Positions 45,484-56,529 of a DNA stretch of 64,000 nt are shown here, piece by piece (position 1 is the first letter of the stretch; every line of letters begins with the position of its first letter). The notes beneath the pieces were generated by a model, which had not been told where the DNA came from, did no database searches, and saw nothing but the letters and a program-made list of their open reading frames with translations. The stretch is from Blasia pusilla (Eukaryota > Marchantiophyta > Marchantiopsida > Blasiales). The translations under genes and the position numbers were made by a program. The stretch covers positions 8,060,001-8,124,000 of the forward strand of contig CM114274.1 of NCBI GenBank assembly GCA_050084515.1. The letters are read 5' to 3'.

Positions 45484-46863
45484 ATGTCTAGTGGGGTTGT
45501 GTCATCGAGAGCGGGAGAGAACCGAAATGAGTCCAACGTCGGTGCCAAGAGGCAAAGAGCAACTCTGAGGAATGATTTCAACATGGCCGTAAGAGAGGCA
45601 TGGTTAGACTGGTTTTTCCAGATTTCTTTAGAGAAGAGACGATCCTACATTTCAAGGGGTATGGATGGTTTACATGACTACATCTTGGAATTGCAGAGAT
45701 TTTCCAATATAGTGGCAAAGGCATTTGACTGGGAAGTGGATGTCGAGGCTCACATGTTAACTAAATTTTGTGCCCAACAATGTGTTAACGTGGAGAAAGC
45801 ATATGTCAATCTCAAGACATATAAGGATGAGAAGCAGAATGCTGCAGAGTTAGCTCTCCTAGAAAGATTTTGTATATAGTTAAGAAGTCCTCAACGTCTT
45901 TTCAAGGGACGTGGTACTTCTCTGGGGTTGACATTTATCGTTCCATGTGCAATAACTTTGATTTTCTATACGAATGTAGTAATAAGACATGACCCGAGCG
46001 ATATTGTGGGAATTGGTTTACACGGAATCGTGTATCGTTGTAAAATAAACGGAACCCATGGCTTTGGGGAAGAAATGTACTATTGCATGAAGGTGTATAT
46101 GGAATCATCTCTATCAGGATCTAGAAAATCGATGATGCGAGAGGAGTTGTTTGCTAGTATTTTACATCGCGGTGTTGTTCGCATGGTGGGAAGGTTGATT
46201 GAGGATCCACCGCGTGCCATATTTCCATATTGAAATGGTGGACACCTCGAAAATTGGTTACGAGCATGCCATAACTTGAAGAACATCGGGGATAATCTAG
46301 GCGAGTTGGAAAAGATGAGATGTCTCGCAATAGCATGAAATGTCGTCCAGCTTGTGGTTGCCCTTCTTGGAACTATGGAGACTGTCCACAAGCGTGGGGT
46401 CTTTCATACCGACCTCCATACTAGAAACATGTTCATCCATTTTGGATCCAACTCTAGCCCATACATCGGCGTTGGAGATTGGGAAAATGCCATGTGGACT
46501 GATGAAGTCTTAGAGTCTCCTCAAAGATGGTGGCAGCAAGAATTAAAAAAATCATGTTGGGCATATAGCATCGGACTTGACAACAGGGCCTCAAAATCTC
46601 CCTTTTAGCAAGGCCACTAAAATCTATGCCCTAAGAATGATTGTGAAGAATTTGAACTATGTGACATGCAACCTCTCTATCGGGAATACCCAAGCGAACG
46701 TGAGATTTACTTATTTGGAAAGGATTCGAAAGTGGGCATTAGCTCCAAATCCCTCTGATGGCAAAAGCTTAGAGTTTCTTATTGCATATATCATAGCAGA
46801 TGCGAAAGTATTAGGTGTAGACGATGTGGATTCGGGATTAAGGCCAATAACAATGGTAGTATG
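45484..46863 (+). pseudogene. Decayed protein kinase gene with one intron, inside gypsy copy 2
   Basis: Exon A (45484..45871) encodes MSSGVVSSRAGENR and a ~110-residue unrecognised N-terminal domain. An intron (GTATAT..TGTAG, 45872..45979) joins in frame to exon B. That exon has a kinase N-lobe: VGIGLHGIVYRC (glycine loop), YYCMKVY (catalytic Lys) and MREELFASIL (C-helix Glu). FHTDLHTRNMF follows, a catalytic loop with HxD and the metal-binding Asn. Where DFG is expected the sequence reads GDWE, so activity would be doubtful even in the parent gene. Two TGA stops (near 46231 and 46336) and a frameshift near 46580, before an IYALRMIVKNL-like subdomain IX, show that it is dead. It may be a host gene fragment captured by, or inserted into, the element. 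Confidence 0.7.
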
Positions 46864-47058
46864 ATTGTAAACCCCTTTGAGGATTGGATATTTTTCATGA
46901 GAAATAAAAGACTTGGTTCAAAAAGATGAATGCGTTACTATGAAATTTTTTAAATGATGAATCTTGATTGATGTGCACATGTATCGTGTGCCATCGTATC
47001 ACTATTGTTGAAATCATTTCTAAATCACCTTTCTTTTTGTATTTTGGTAAAAGACAAG

Positions 47059-47679
47059 ATGGAGTTACCACCTCATGAAGACCGTAGCCCTTACGACAAT
47101 CAGGATGACGGAAGAGGGGAAGATACACCGACACCAAAGATCCCTCTGAAGGTGAACAAGAAGACGGTCTTGCAATTCATCACGGAAGATGAATTAAAGG
47201 CGCACTTGGATAGCACCATTGACCCATAAGTTTTGAAAGGAGAGTTCGAGAAGTTGCGGTTGAAGTGGCTAGAGGGTGCGATTGGAGAATTTGCAAGGAA
47301 AGTGGAAGAGAATAACTCGACAAAGGATTGGGCTTTATTCAATGGCGTCGGAAAGCACAAAGACCTCCCCAAGAGAAAGATGAAGTTAGTGAGCAAGGTA
47401 TTTGTTCAGCTCAAAGTCGCGGAGTTGATGAAGGATATGGAGGTCCAATATGGCAATGTGGATGAGGGATCTTCGAGAAGAGATAAGAGACCAAGAGAAG
47501 AAGACACTAGAACCCCACGGAAACACTTTAAACGAGCAAGAGTGGAAGCTTCATCACCACGAGCGTCATCACTCCATTATCAACAAGGTGGATTGTCAAG
47601 AAGCCTTAGAGCCATACTATCTTCCTTGGATGGTCAAAGAAGAAATAGTCATGTTGCATCAATTGGCCTAGTGATTTAA
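47059..47679 (+). pseudogene. Uncharacterised charged protein, one in-frame stop
   Basis: From the ATG at 47059 the frame stays open to 47679 except for a single TAA at 47227. The product (~206 residues) is rich in Lys and Glu, has helix-forming stretches such as DELKAHLDSTI and WLEGAIGEFARKVEENN, and carries a basic cluster near its end (RRDKRPREED, KHFKRARVE) resembling a nuclear localisation signal. I do not recognise it. It lies where gag should be in this element, between the kinase and the methyltransferase, but it has no CCHC knuckle. Confidence 0.5.
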
Positions 47680-47689
47680 TTGAGGGACA

Positions 47690-48960
47690 TATCCACGCAG
47701 AGGAAACTCCCGTTCCTGACATTTTTATGGAGAGGAGTGTCATGGTAGCCGCATCATTTTGTGGAGGAGAGGTGCTGCTTTGGGACTCGACTGAGGAGCT
47801 TTGACGCTTAGCCGCTCAGCATGTGCAGACTGCGTGGAGCGAGACTTTTGCACCAGAGCATGAAAGGTCAAAGGAACCCGAGGTAGCAAGGAGTGCTACT
47901 ATGACCCCTTTGGACACCACCTCGATTGCGTGGTGCATCCTAGAGGAAGGTATTCGTGTGCTGGATCTCTTTGAGGGATTAGCACTAGTTTAGCTGTTGT
48001 TTTGCATGGAGGAGTGCGCGTGCAACAATACCTGTATGTGGATGTTGATGATGTTGCAAGGCGCGCTTCACTTTACCATGTGGCGAAGTTACGCCTCTGA
48101 TTTCCGGATTTGTTGTCCGCCTCCGCCATCCAGGGTTATTAGAGTTCCCTACCGAGGGACATTTCATTGTTGGGGGCGCATGACTTGGAGCGGGTAGGGA
48201 CCATAGACTTGATCATTGCTGGTTGGCTATGTCAGGGCCAATAGAGTACTGGACGAGGTAGCGAGTTAGCTAGCTCTCGGTCCATGTTGTTTTGGGAGAT
48301 GATGCGGATCTTGCAATATTTACAAGAGCTTAAGTCTCGTTCTCCACTTTCTAGAGAATGAGATTGGAGAATACATTCTAGAGAATATGCCAATTTTGGG
48401 TGATTCAAGGTCCCACGTGATGATGAGTGCACATCAAGTATGCGCATGGATTGGCTTGGCAGTGTTGTTGGATGCGGCGAGTGTAGGTTCACAAGCACAT
48501 CGCCCGCGTCTTTGGTGGATCAACTTGGTGCCACATGAGGTTGTGCGGAGGGCGTATGCGAGGGTGGAGCATCCCTCCAATTTGTTGGTGGATTCTATTC
48601 TGGATCCAGGTTGTCGATCACAAGCAGTGAGGCACAATCGACCGCCGTTGACTATGGTTATGAGGATAGGCATGCCACAAGCAACCTTTCCCACATTGGT
48701 GAGTTTTCTCGCTTCTTGTGCATTTAAGGAGGCTAGGCCTGGCTTGGTTTGGGATGACCAGGTACAGCGGTTGGTGGAGCCCAACGCCGATGAGCGAGAG
48801 CGAGCGATGGGATTCCCCATAGGAGTGACGGCAATACCGTCACTATCAGAGGCATGACGACTTCATGTCTTGGGTCAGGAGATGGACCTGAACTGCTTGA
48901 CATGGATTTTCAACTTAGGAGTAGTTGAGCATCGTCGTTTGAGGACGCGACATATCACAG
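47690..48960 (+). pseudogene. Retrotransposon-encoded C5-cytosine DNA methyltransferase domain (copy 2)
   Basis: Motifs appear in order across two or three frames: I RVLDLFEG/GISTSLAVVL (~47960); II YVDVDDVARR (~48035); IV IIAGWLCQGQ, the catalytic Cys loop with the usual PCQ changed to LCQ (~48215); SRSMLFWEMMRIL; VI ILENMPILGDSR (family ENV, ~48380); VIII SVGSQAHRPRLWWINL (~48480); a target region; ERERAMGFPIGVT (IX, ~48795); and LGQEMDLNCLTWI (X, ~48870). The 'SxLFWE' and 'AHRxRxxWxNL' signatures resemble the DNMT3/DRM group more than DNMT1/CMT. C5 methyltransferases transfer methyl from SAM to cytosine. This domain leads straight into the RT region in the same polyprotein order. Two frameshifts and several TAG/TGA stops make it inactive. 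Canonical linear motif order (I to X), not the DRM-permuted order. Confidence 0.85.
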
Positions 48961-49259
48961 CTGTTGCATTGTAGAGCCCCATGCCTATCGAGACGGATGA
49001 GGCAATGGTTGGGGGCGAGACCCGAGGAGATCGACACACCAGGGGTGATCAAGAGCGACATCCTTAGACTTATTGGGATGTTTTGTAGGTACGCCGGGAT
49101 ATGATAGCCACAACATCAAGCGTGATTTTGGGTACTGCATGTGGAGGAGATCCAATTTTGCAATTGGCTGCAAGAGAGCAGTCGAGTTCTGTTGTTCGAG
49201 ACAGGGTTGCACCATAGCAACCACCGACATCCACGCCGGAGAGTCCTACCGTAGTCACG

Positions 49260-50240
49260 ATGGAGACTTGGGAGCCAGATATGGGCCCTAAGTTGACAGG
49301 AGGAGAGCGACGCCGGATACACCAATTCCTTAGGAGTTATAGGAGTTGTTTTGCATTTAGAATGCAGGATTTGGATACGCTGAAGGGTCCAAGGATCCGC
49401 ATTGAGTTATCGAGTGACACGCCAATCTTCCGACGACCCTATAAGTACAGTGACATGGAGAGGGCTCTCATTCAGAGTAGGAGCCAAGACTTGGTTTGAG
49501 CAGGACAAGTGAAGATGTGGCATGGAGAGTATGCACATGCCACTATCATACCAGCCAAGAAGGATGTGCATGGCAATTGGACAGGTTGGCGGATGTGTGG
49601 AGATTACCGACCTATCAATCGGCAGATGTAGTCCGATAGGTATGCCATGCCCATCCTTGAGGAGATCTTTGATGCTATTGGGATGCAAAGGTCTTCAGTT
49701 CGTTGGATCTTTGAGCCGGATACCATGAATTGCCTATCATATTTGAGGACATGTAAAAGATGACATTTTGGGGTATCGATCCTCACGAGAAGGATTGTTT
49801 ATACTAGTGGCGGTTCTTACTATTTGGGTTAAAAAATGCCCCGGCTGAGTTTTAGAGGGTCATGGATATGATCTTGGCAAGTCTGGATTTTGCTAGGTGT
49901 TATATTGATGACATCATAGTCTTTAGTGCCACGATTGAGGAGCATGAGTGACATCTAGAGGAGAAATTTTGACGATTGCAATTACATGGGCTGAAGCTAC
50001 ATCCAGGCAAGTGCAAGTTCTTTTACGACCTGATTGATTACTTGGGTCACATGATATACCCAGATGGCCTTTGTGTGCATCAGATGAAGGTAGAGGCCAT
50101 TTCACGCATTCCACGTCCTACAGATCTGAGTCAAGTTTGTACATTCATGGGATTGGCAAACTTCTATCGACAGTACGTCAAGGATTTCAGTTTGATTGCA
50201 AAGCCGCTAACCTTGCTGGCCAAGGTGGATCAAGAGTGGC
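49260..50240 (+). pseudogene. Ty3/gypsy reverse transcriptase (copy 2)
   Basis: It opens with SYRSCFAFRMQDLDTLKGP and IELSSDTPIFRRPYKYSDME, the usual run-in to plant gypsy RT. It continues PAKKDVHGNWTGWRMCGDYR (fingers), ARCYIDDIIVFS with the catalytic Tyr-x-Asp-Asp at 49901..49912, KLHPGKCKFF, VEAISRIPRP and GLANFYRQYVKDF (thumb/connection). RT copies element RNA to DNA. The frame is broken between 49500 and 49970 by frameshifts and TAG/TGA codons, so no full-length RT can be made. Confidence 0.95.
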
Positions 50241-50305
50241 ACTAGGGGGATGAGCAGGAGAGAGCATTTCAGTTGCCCAAGGACAGATAGACGTTCGCGC
50301 CCATA

Positions 50306-50715
50306 TTGAGGAGACCGATCAGGGGGCATCCTTTCCAGTTGCATACCAATTGGAGCATGTTGGGGCTTGGAACCGTGCTCACCCAACATGACGATGAGGG
50401 TAGAGAGTTCGTGGTGGCTTATGCTAGTCGCTCAAATAACGTTGTAGAGGCGAAGTATAGCTCGTATGAGGATGAGTGCTTGGCTACAGTGTGGGCTATC
50501 GCAAATTTCAGGTGTTATCTATTCAGTAACTCCTTTACCATCATTATTTATCATCAACCACTTAAGTGGTTGATGGAGTCCGACAAGCTTACAGGGAAGC
50601 TTGTAAGGTGGGCCCTTTTGTTGCAGGAGTATGATTTCCAAGTGGTGCATAGACTTGGGACGCTCAACCAGGATGCAGATGGTTTGAGCCGTAACCCATG
50701 TCCGAGTCAGCGAGA
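50306..50715 (+). pseudogene. Ty3/gypsy RNase H (copy 2)
   Basis: Within a 400-codon open frame (50306..51508): FVVAYASRSNNVVEAKYSSY, YEDECLATVWAIANFRCYLF, then LTGKLVRWALLLQEYDFQVV and NQDADGLSRNP. These are the standard gypsy RNase H landmarks, including the active-site Glu (DECLA) and the DADGLSR end. The usual TDHxPL reads IYHQPL, so one acidic residue is lost. Confidence 0.93.
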
Positions 50716-50939
50716 TGCAAGTGGAGCTCGTTGGCATGGTGAGAGTGATAAGGAGTTGGTGCCAAGATGGCACGCGTCAGCCTATTTGGGCTTGTTGGCT
50801 ATGGAGAGCCAGATTGTTGAGACTTCGATGACAAGGTCTGATGGAGAGTCCTTAGATCCAGAGGCCAATGAGGAAATGACTTATGGCCGAGATATTCACG
50901 ATGATGGAGTAGTCTTGGAGTACCTACGTTCTGGCAGCG

Positions 50940-51880
50940 TCGTGAGCACAGTGGGTGCTAGAGAGCGGGATCGGATCCTACAACAATCCAGACGGTTCCA
51001 GTGGGAGGGGACACATGTGTTGCGAGTTTGGGAGGATGGTAGAGTGCGTGTAGTGCCTCATCCTTTGCAGAGAGCACGTTTGGTGCGTCTTTCCCACGAG
51101 GATTTGGGTCATTTTGGAGTGAAACGGACGTATAGCTTGCTCCAGATACAGTATTGGTGGCGAGGCATGCAGAATGACGTTCAACAGTTTATTGCGAGGT
51201 GCATGGTTTGTGATCAGGTCTGGGCATCGTTCAATGCCCCGACTCCACAGTTGCATCCGCTTTGGATCATGGATTTAGGTTATAGATGGAGTTTGGATTT
51301 TGCAAGACCTTTGCCTTTGACGGAGCGCCATAGTCGTTATGTGTTGGTGATGGTCGAGCACTTCTCGAAGTGGATAGAATTGGTTGCACTTCTTGACAAA
51401 GCGAGTGCGGAAGTAGCATATGCCTTCCTAGATCGAGTGTTGAGTCATTACAGCGCACAAGCTGAGGTGTTTACAAACCAGGGTATAGAGTTCCGAGGGG
51501 AGTTTTAGGCCTTGTGTGATCAGGCACTGATCGACCACCGTACTACTTCGCAAGATCATCCTGAGGCGGATGGACTAGCGGAGCAAGTTGTGTAGACGGT
51601 GAAGAGAGGACTACGCAAGTATGGCTTGCAGAGAGGTCACCTAGGAGATTGGGACCTTCAGTTGCTATGGTTGGCGATGGGATACACATTCAGCAGCAGG
51701 CATCCTTAGCATCTTTCGCACGACACTTGCTACTTTATGGCCGAGAGCCGGACTTACCTGCGGCCATTCGTCGAGATGTTGGTGAGGAGTTGAACCTTGA
51801 TGACCGTGATGTATGGATGCAAGCATGTTCTCAGAGGGCTGAGTTATTTTTGGAGAGTGATGCCCATGGCGTTTGAGAAC
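50940..51880 (+). pseudogene. Ty3/gypsy integrase (copy 2)
   Basis: The zinc domain is present (SHEDLGHFGVKRTY with CMVCDQ; HHCC). The core follows: RWSLDFARPLPLTERHSRYV (first Asp), then TNQGIEFRGEF where copy 1 has TDQGTEF, so the second catalytic Asp is Asn here. DHPEADGLAEQVV then carries the Glu. Stops fall at FxALCDQ and VxTVKRG, exactly where copy 1 has Gln (CAG to TAG). Frameshifts near 51690 and 51860 follow. The open frame ends at 51508. Confidence 0.93.
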
Positions 51881-52019
51881 TTGGCGATTACGCAACATTG
51901 GGATACGTTGAGGTATGCGACTATTCGGGGAGGTGGTTATTGATCTACTATCCGAAGGTTTCATTAGGGAGAGTATGTCTACTTGCAGCAAACGGCATCC
52001 ACGACATTGGATGTGAGTG

Positions 52020-52330
52020 CATGGCGTACTAACTTGAGAGTGCGTGAGTTTTTGCCATCTGGTGTCCTATTATTGGAGGGACGTGATGGTATGGTTGGAA
52101 GGACCATGTGCGTAATTGTGCGCCATGTCGCCTTCCTAACATTGAAGGTATAGTTGATCCGAGCTTAGCAGTAGTTCTTGCAGGCTTGCGATGTATGTTG
52201 TGTGGTTCTTCCCGTGGTGCAGCCACTATGCTAGTCTATGATGGATATTCGAGAGGATGGCATATGGCATGTTTGACGCCACCTCTCACTAGGGTTTCTC
52301 ATGACGATGGATGTGTCCAATATATATATA
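52020..52330 (+). pseudogene. Degenerate PHD finger after integrase (copy 2)
   Basis: It aligns with the intact PHD of copy 1: CMLCGSSRGAATMLVYDGYS and GWHMACLTPPLTRV. The second Cys pair (CDGC in copy 1) reads YDGY through two TGT to TAT changes, and the final CPRC is lost to frame decay, so zinc binding would fail. Its presence in both copies shows the PHD is a normal part of this element family. Confidence 0.85.
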
Positions 52331-52514
52331 GAGTAGGTAGTTATAGATTTTGACTTGTGTCTGTGATGTGGATGACAAGAAGGCGACTAACGATGGGGCT
52401 ATATGAGCACCCGACCTTTTTGCTCTTATCATCCTTAAGATGTATGTCATAGGAGGTAGGGATAGATGAATATATGGAGTTAGAGGGACCTAACTACCAG
52501 CTAGTGGGATGATT

Positions 52515-52640
52515 GGAGATATTTTGGTACTTCTCGCCTCTATGTTTGGATGCCATTAGTTAACATGGGATCGTGCGTGTTTGTGTGTGTGTTCGGTTAC
52601 AACGATGTATGTTGTGTAGCGATGTGTATGTGCACGATAA
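52515..52640 (+). repeat. Inner duplicate of the LTR 3'-end segment (copy 2)
   Basis: GGAGATATTTTGGTACTTCT ... GATGTGTATGTGCACGATAA is repeated at 53143..53267 as the end of the LTR. A purine-rich AGTGGGATGATTGG stretch lies just upstream, where copy 1 has AGGGGGGC. Confidence 0.8.
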
Positions 52641-52641
52641 T

Positions 52642-53267
52642 TGTCACGTCTTTTAGAATAGATCGGTGAGATCTAGCAGAGAGCCTTCATAGATACTAGA
52701 GGACATCCTCAGGAGGTCGAGGATGACGTGTTGAGGCCATGGGTAACCTGAGAGAGTAGGTTTCCCCTTCGTTTCGGCTCATTTGGAGCCATATTGAGAA
52801 ACTTACTATTTTGGGTAAACACCATTTTGACTATATGGTATACTTTCTATTTTGGGGAGTGGACCTTGACCTCCTACATCATGTCAAAAGCCAAGGAGGT
52901 GACTTTGAAGCATAGGTTACCATGGAGAGAGCTTGGGAGAGGGGAGGGATATATCTCAATGAGAGAGAGCTTGAGAGCTCATTCTCTCTTTGTTGGACCT
53001 CTTGGCACAAGGCGGCGGAGCTATGGTCCCTTGCCTTGTGAGTGTAAGCCAAGCCTCTCATTAGGAGAGTGGGTTTGGTTTGACATTGAGATAGACATGT
53101 GAGAGCTATGGTGTTGTGAGAGAGATTTGACCTTAATTTAGTGGAAATATTTTGGTACTTCTCGCCTTTGTGTTTAGATGCCATGAGTTAGCATGAGATC
53201 GTGCGTGTTTGTGTGTGTATTTGGTGACAGCGATGTTTGTTGTGTAGCGATGTGTATGCGCACGATA
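52642..53267 (+). mobile_element. 3' LTR of gypsy copy 2 (~626 bp)
   Basis: It starts TGTCACGTCTTTTAGAATAG and ends GCGCACGATA; the terminal CA has become TA. It is collinear with the LTR of copy 1 (minus, 4322..4962) over its full length and with 41718..42231 over its first ~515 bp. No clear target-site duplication matches the bases before 41718. Confidence 0.88.
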
Positions 53268-55960
53268 ACTTCAAACTTTGGGTTCTTTAGCTTTGGACAG
53301 TTAGTTGTCGCCATATTACCATCTTTGCTCCAAGTCAACTCTAGTATTGGAAATTCCACAAGCCACACTTTAAAAAAATTGTGCAATTATAATTATTTGT
53401 AGTCTCTTGGAGAACTTGTAAGTCAAAGTTTATGAGAGAACAAAATAATTTCAATCCCGTATTCCACATTTAATATTATATTAAAAAGTGTTTTACAATA
53501 AATCCTTGTCATCATTCATTGATTTGGATGCTTTCTTTGTTGCTCTCGAAGATCTTAGTGCCCCTCCCAAGAGTAAGCCTTTTAAACACTTGCCAATTTA
53601 CACAATCAATTCCAAAGAGTGGATGGAGATAAACTTTCAATGTCACATTTTCACCTTAAAAATCACTACTTTGAAAGTTGCACAACAACATTATGGTGGC
53701 AAGACCACTTGCCTTATACCAGGATCATTTCAAAAGATACGTCATATCATTTACATAGGAGCTTAAAGTACTTGCTCGACATAGCCGAAGCACCAAGAGG
53801 AGACGGAGGCCAAGGTATGGATAGTCTTGGAGAAGGATATCGTGGTGGATATCCTTGAGGAGGAGGAAGAAGCCCACTGCCTAATTAAACGATTTGAGGG
53901 AGACATTCGGTATAAAGCTGAGATGGAAGCCCATATAGAGCAACTACAACAACAGATTGCACCGATAGCACTTTGATTGCATGAGGTTGGATCAATAGTA
54001 TTCACGTCTTATGGTAGTGGTAGGGATCATGAGGATCATTGATGGATGTGTGGAGTTTCCCACATGGAGGCAACTGTCATTATGTCTAAAGGATTCTCCA
54101 TGGAGTTGGACCCGCATCAAGGGGACATGGGTAGGAAAACTAGGTTTCCCTAGCTTAGCCGAGGCTATGAGGATCCTAGTGATACTTTTTGATTATACCT
54201 CTCATGAGCTAGGAGGAGTTGAACTTCAAGCACAAAGAGATAGGGGAGAGGCAAGTACATCAATATCTAGTAATGGATCTTGGAAGGAGCCTGTGTGAAG
54301 CATAATGTTGAGGGCGGCTGCAACCATTTGTAAAGCTCCATTGTATGTTGGAAGAGATTTTGTCATATGGGGATTTGGGCCACATTCAGGTATTTCGATT
54401 GGTTGCTACACTATGTGAGCGTGGGGGTAGAGTTATTGCCTCCCACTTGGTGTTAGTCAATGAGGAGATGATAGACTTGCCCTTGGAGAAAATGCTCAGG
54501 ATGTCTCCTAGTGGTTCATGATAGGCTACGACTACTAGATTGGTGAAGATGCCATCTAGATCTACTATTGAGGGTTGTACCTAAGACATTGGGCAAAAGA
54601 GGAAGGGAGTGGAACATGGACTTTGAGAGGTGAGGAAGGGAAGAACTTGAGGCATTGTAAAAATATTTGAGACATAATAGTGAAGGTGGATTTTTAAGTG
54701 TAGGCATTGGGCATTGTAACCCACCAACATGTTCTACTTTTCATACACACTCTAGTGTTTGCGCTAGGGTAAGCACGCATTATATAAGTCCATATTTTCA
54801 ATCACATTTCTATAAAATATTGTTGCATTCTTTACATTTTGGTTATTTTGGTACTACAGTGTACCGCTTCGTAGGTTTATTTAATTGCTCCACTATGCCA
54901 CTCTCAAACTTAGGATCTCATTATGATTTCATGGAGATTTGTATGTAGGTTGTAGACATGCGGTTGGGTGCAACTCCATAACATCGGGATTTTGGTGGAG
55001 GGCAATACTTATTGCATACCACATCTTATGAATATTATGAGACTCCTTTGCACAACCATCATCAACTTGGATGTATAACTGCTCTTGTTTATGATTCCAT
55101 TTCTTCAACACTAGATAAGGTAGAGAAATGTTCTATTTGCCTATCTACATAGGTTGCTATTCATATGCATATGCTAGAAGATGTTTGAGAAGATGCTTGA
55201 TCAAGCGTGGCTACTCTAGTTGAAGCAAAACATAAGTTAGCAAAAACCAAGACTTAGTTTAAAGACTTATGCAAGGACATGAGGTCCTATATAGAGAACG
55301 ATCCACGTTTTTGTTTGCAAACATCAGCCATAGAGTCCATGTTGTGATAGTAGTTCTTTGGAGTATTTCATGCCATTGGAAAATTTGTATGTTATTGCGA
55401 TTCAAATTTCTACTTCATGCTTTATATCAAACACTGTCGATCCCCATTAATTGAGGCATTCCTCTACTAAATATTCCTACAAATCAGATTTTCATTTGTT
55501 TTTTTGTAGGCATTTCATTTGAAAGCAACATTTTTATTTAATTGGGTAGAGTATACCAATTTTGCATGACCATGCTATTTCTTGTTGGCTTTTTCCAATA
55601 TTTGATGTCTCCACTCTAGATACTTTGTACATGGACATGTATTTATTCCTCCCTATCTTGCATGTGGCAACTCAATGAATTCACTATGTGAGGTTGTTCT
55701 ATTGCCCGCTTCTAGCTATATCAACATCATTCTCTTCATTGTGCATCACTTGGTCCATGTTTCTTGCCCACCCCCTTGCAATTCTAATTCTACACATGCC
55801 AAAAATTTTCAAGTACTCTCCATGTGCATCACGTGTCAACTTTGGAAATCGTCCACAATAACACATTATTTCAAACTATGACACGTCTATTTACATTATA
55901 ACACATCTTCTTAATGTGATGTACAATCTCTATTCTCTACAGATTGGCCATGTTACACGA
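53268..55960. other. AT-rich region with unrecognised short frames
   Basis: Frames at 53488..53766 and 54011..54298, plus a short Glu-rich coiled-coil-like stretch near 53830..53975 (AEMEAHIEQLQQQIA), could be the remains of a transposon protein. I recognise no domain. The rest is AT-rich filler. Confidence 0.35.
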
Positions 55961-56284
55961 GGTTGCACATGGAAAAAGTGTGTGTCCGCGGACATGTCCA
56001 TGTCCGTGGACTTAGGTCCGTCCTATGGAAGGACTTGTCCTTATGGGCCCCACCTTCCTCTTCTTTCTCATCTCCCCTACCTATCTCCATGTTCCGTACT
56101 TTCCGGTTTTTTCCTTCCTCCATCTTCACTCCCTCCTCCCTTATTGCCCCACCCGCCTCTCCCTTGCCTTCCACCATGAGCTATAAGTATAGGTCCCACC
56201 TCTTGTAATCCATGTCCGTGGACATATCCACACTTGTCAGACCATGTCCATCTTAGGGGCGGACTTGTCCGTTTTTATATAACC
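55961..56284. mobile_element. Short TIR element, family member B (~324 bp)
   Basis: It begins GGTTGCACATGG, then CCGCGGACATGTCCATGTCC and GGACTTAGGTCCGTCCTATG, and ends CGGACTTGTCCGTTTTTATA-TAACC. It shares the internal GGGCCCCACC and C/T-rich core with 13334..13621. No coding capacity. A further partial end lies at about 56495..56525 (GGACAAAGTCCGTGTCC). Confidence 0.7.
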
Positions 56285-56529
56285 ATGATGTTACATGATC
56301 TATGCATATTATTCCACTACTCTAATGGGTTCAAAATATGTGCATACTCCAAATTCTAAATACTCCCATCAAACATCATTTTTCTTTGACTCATTACTAT
56401 TCTAATCCTAAGCGAGCTTCAATCCTACCTCACCTTCCATTCTGATCAATCAACATTCGCCTAAAATCCATCACTTAGATCCAAGGATTCATATGGACAA
56501 AGTCCGTGTCCATATGACACGGACATCAC

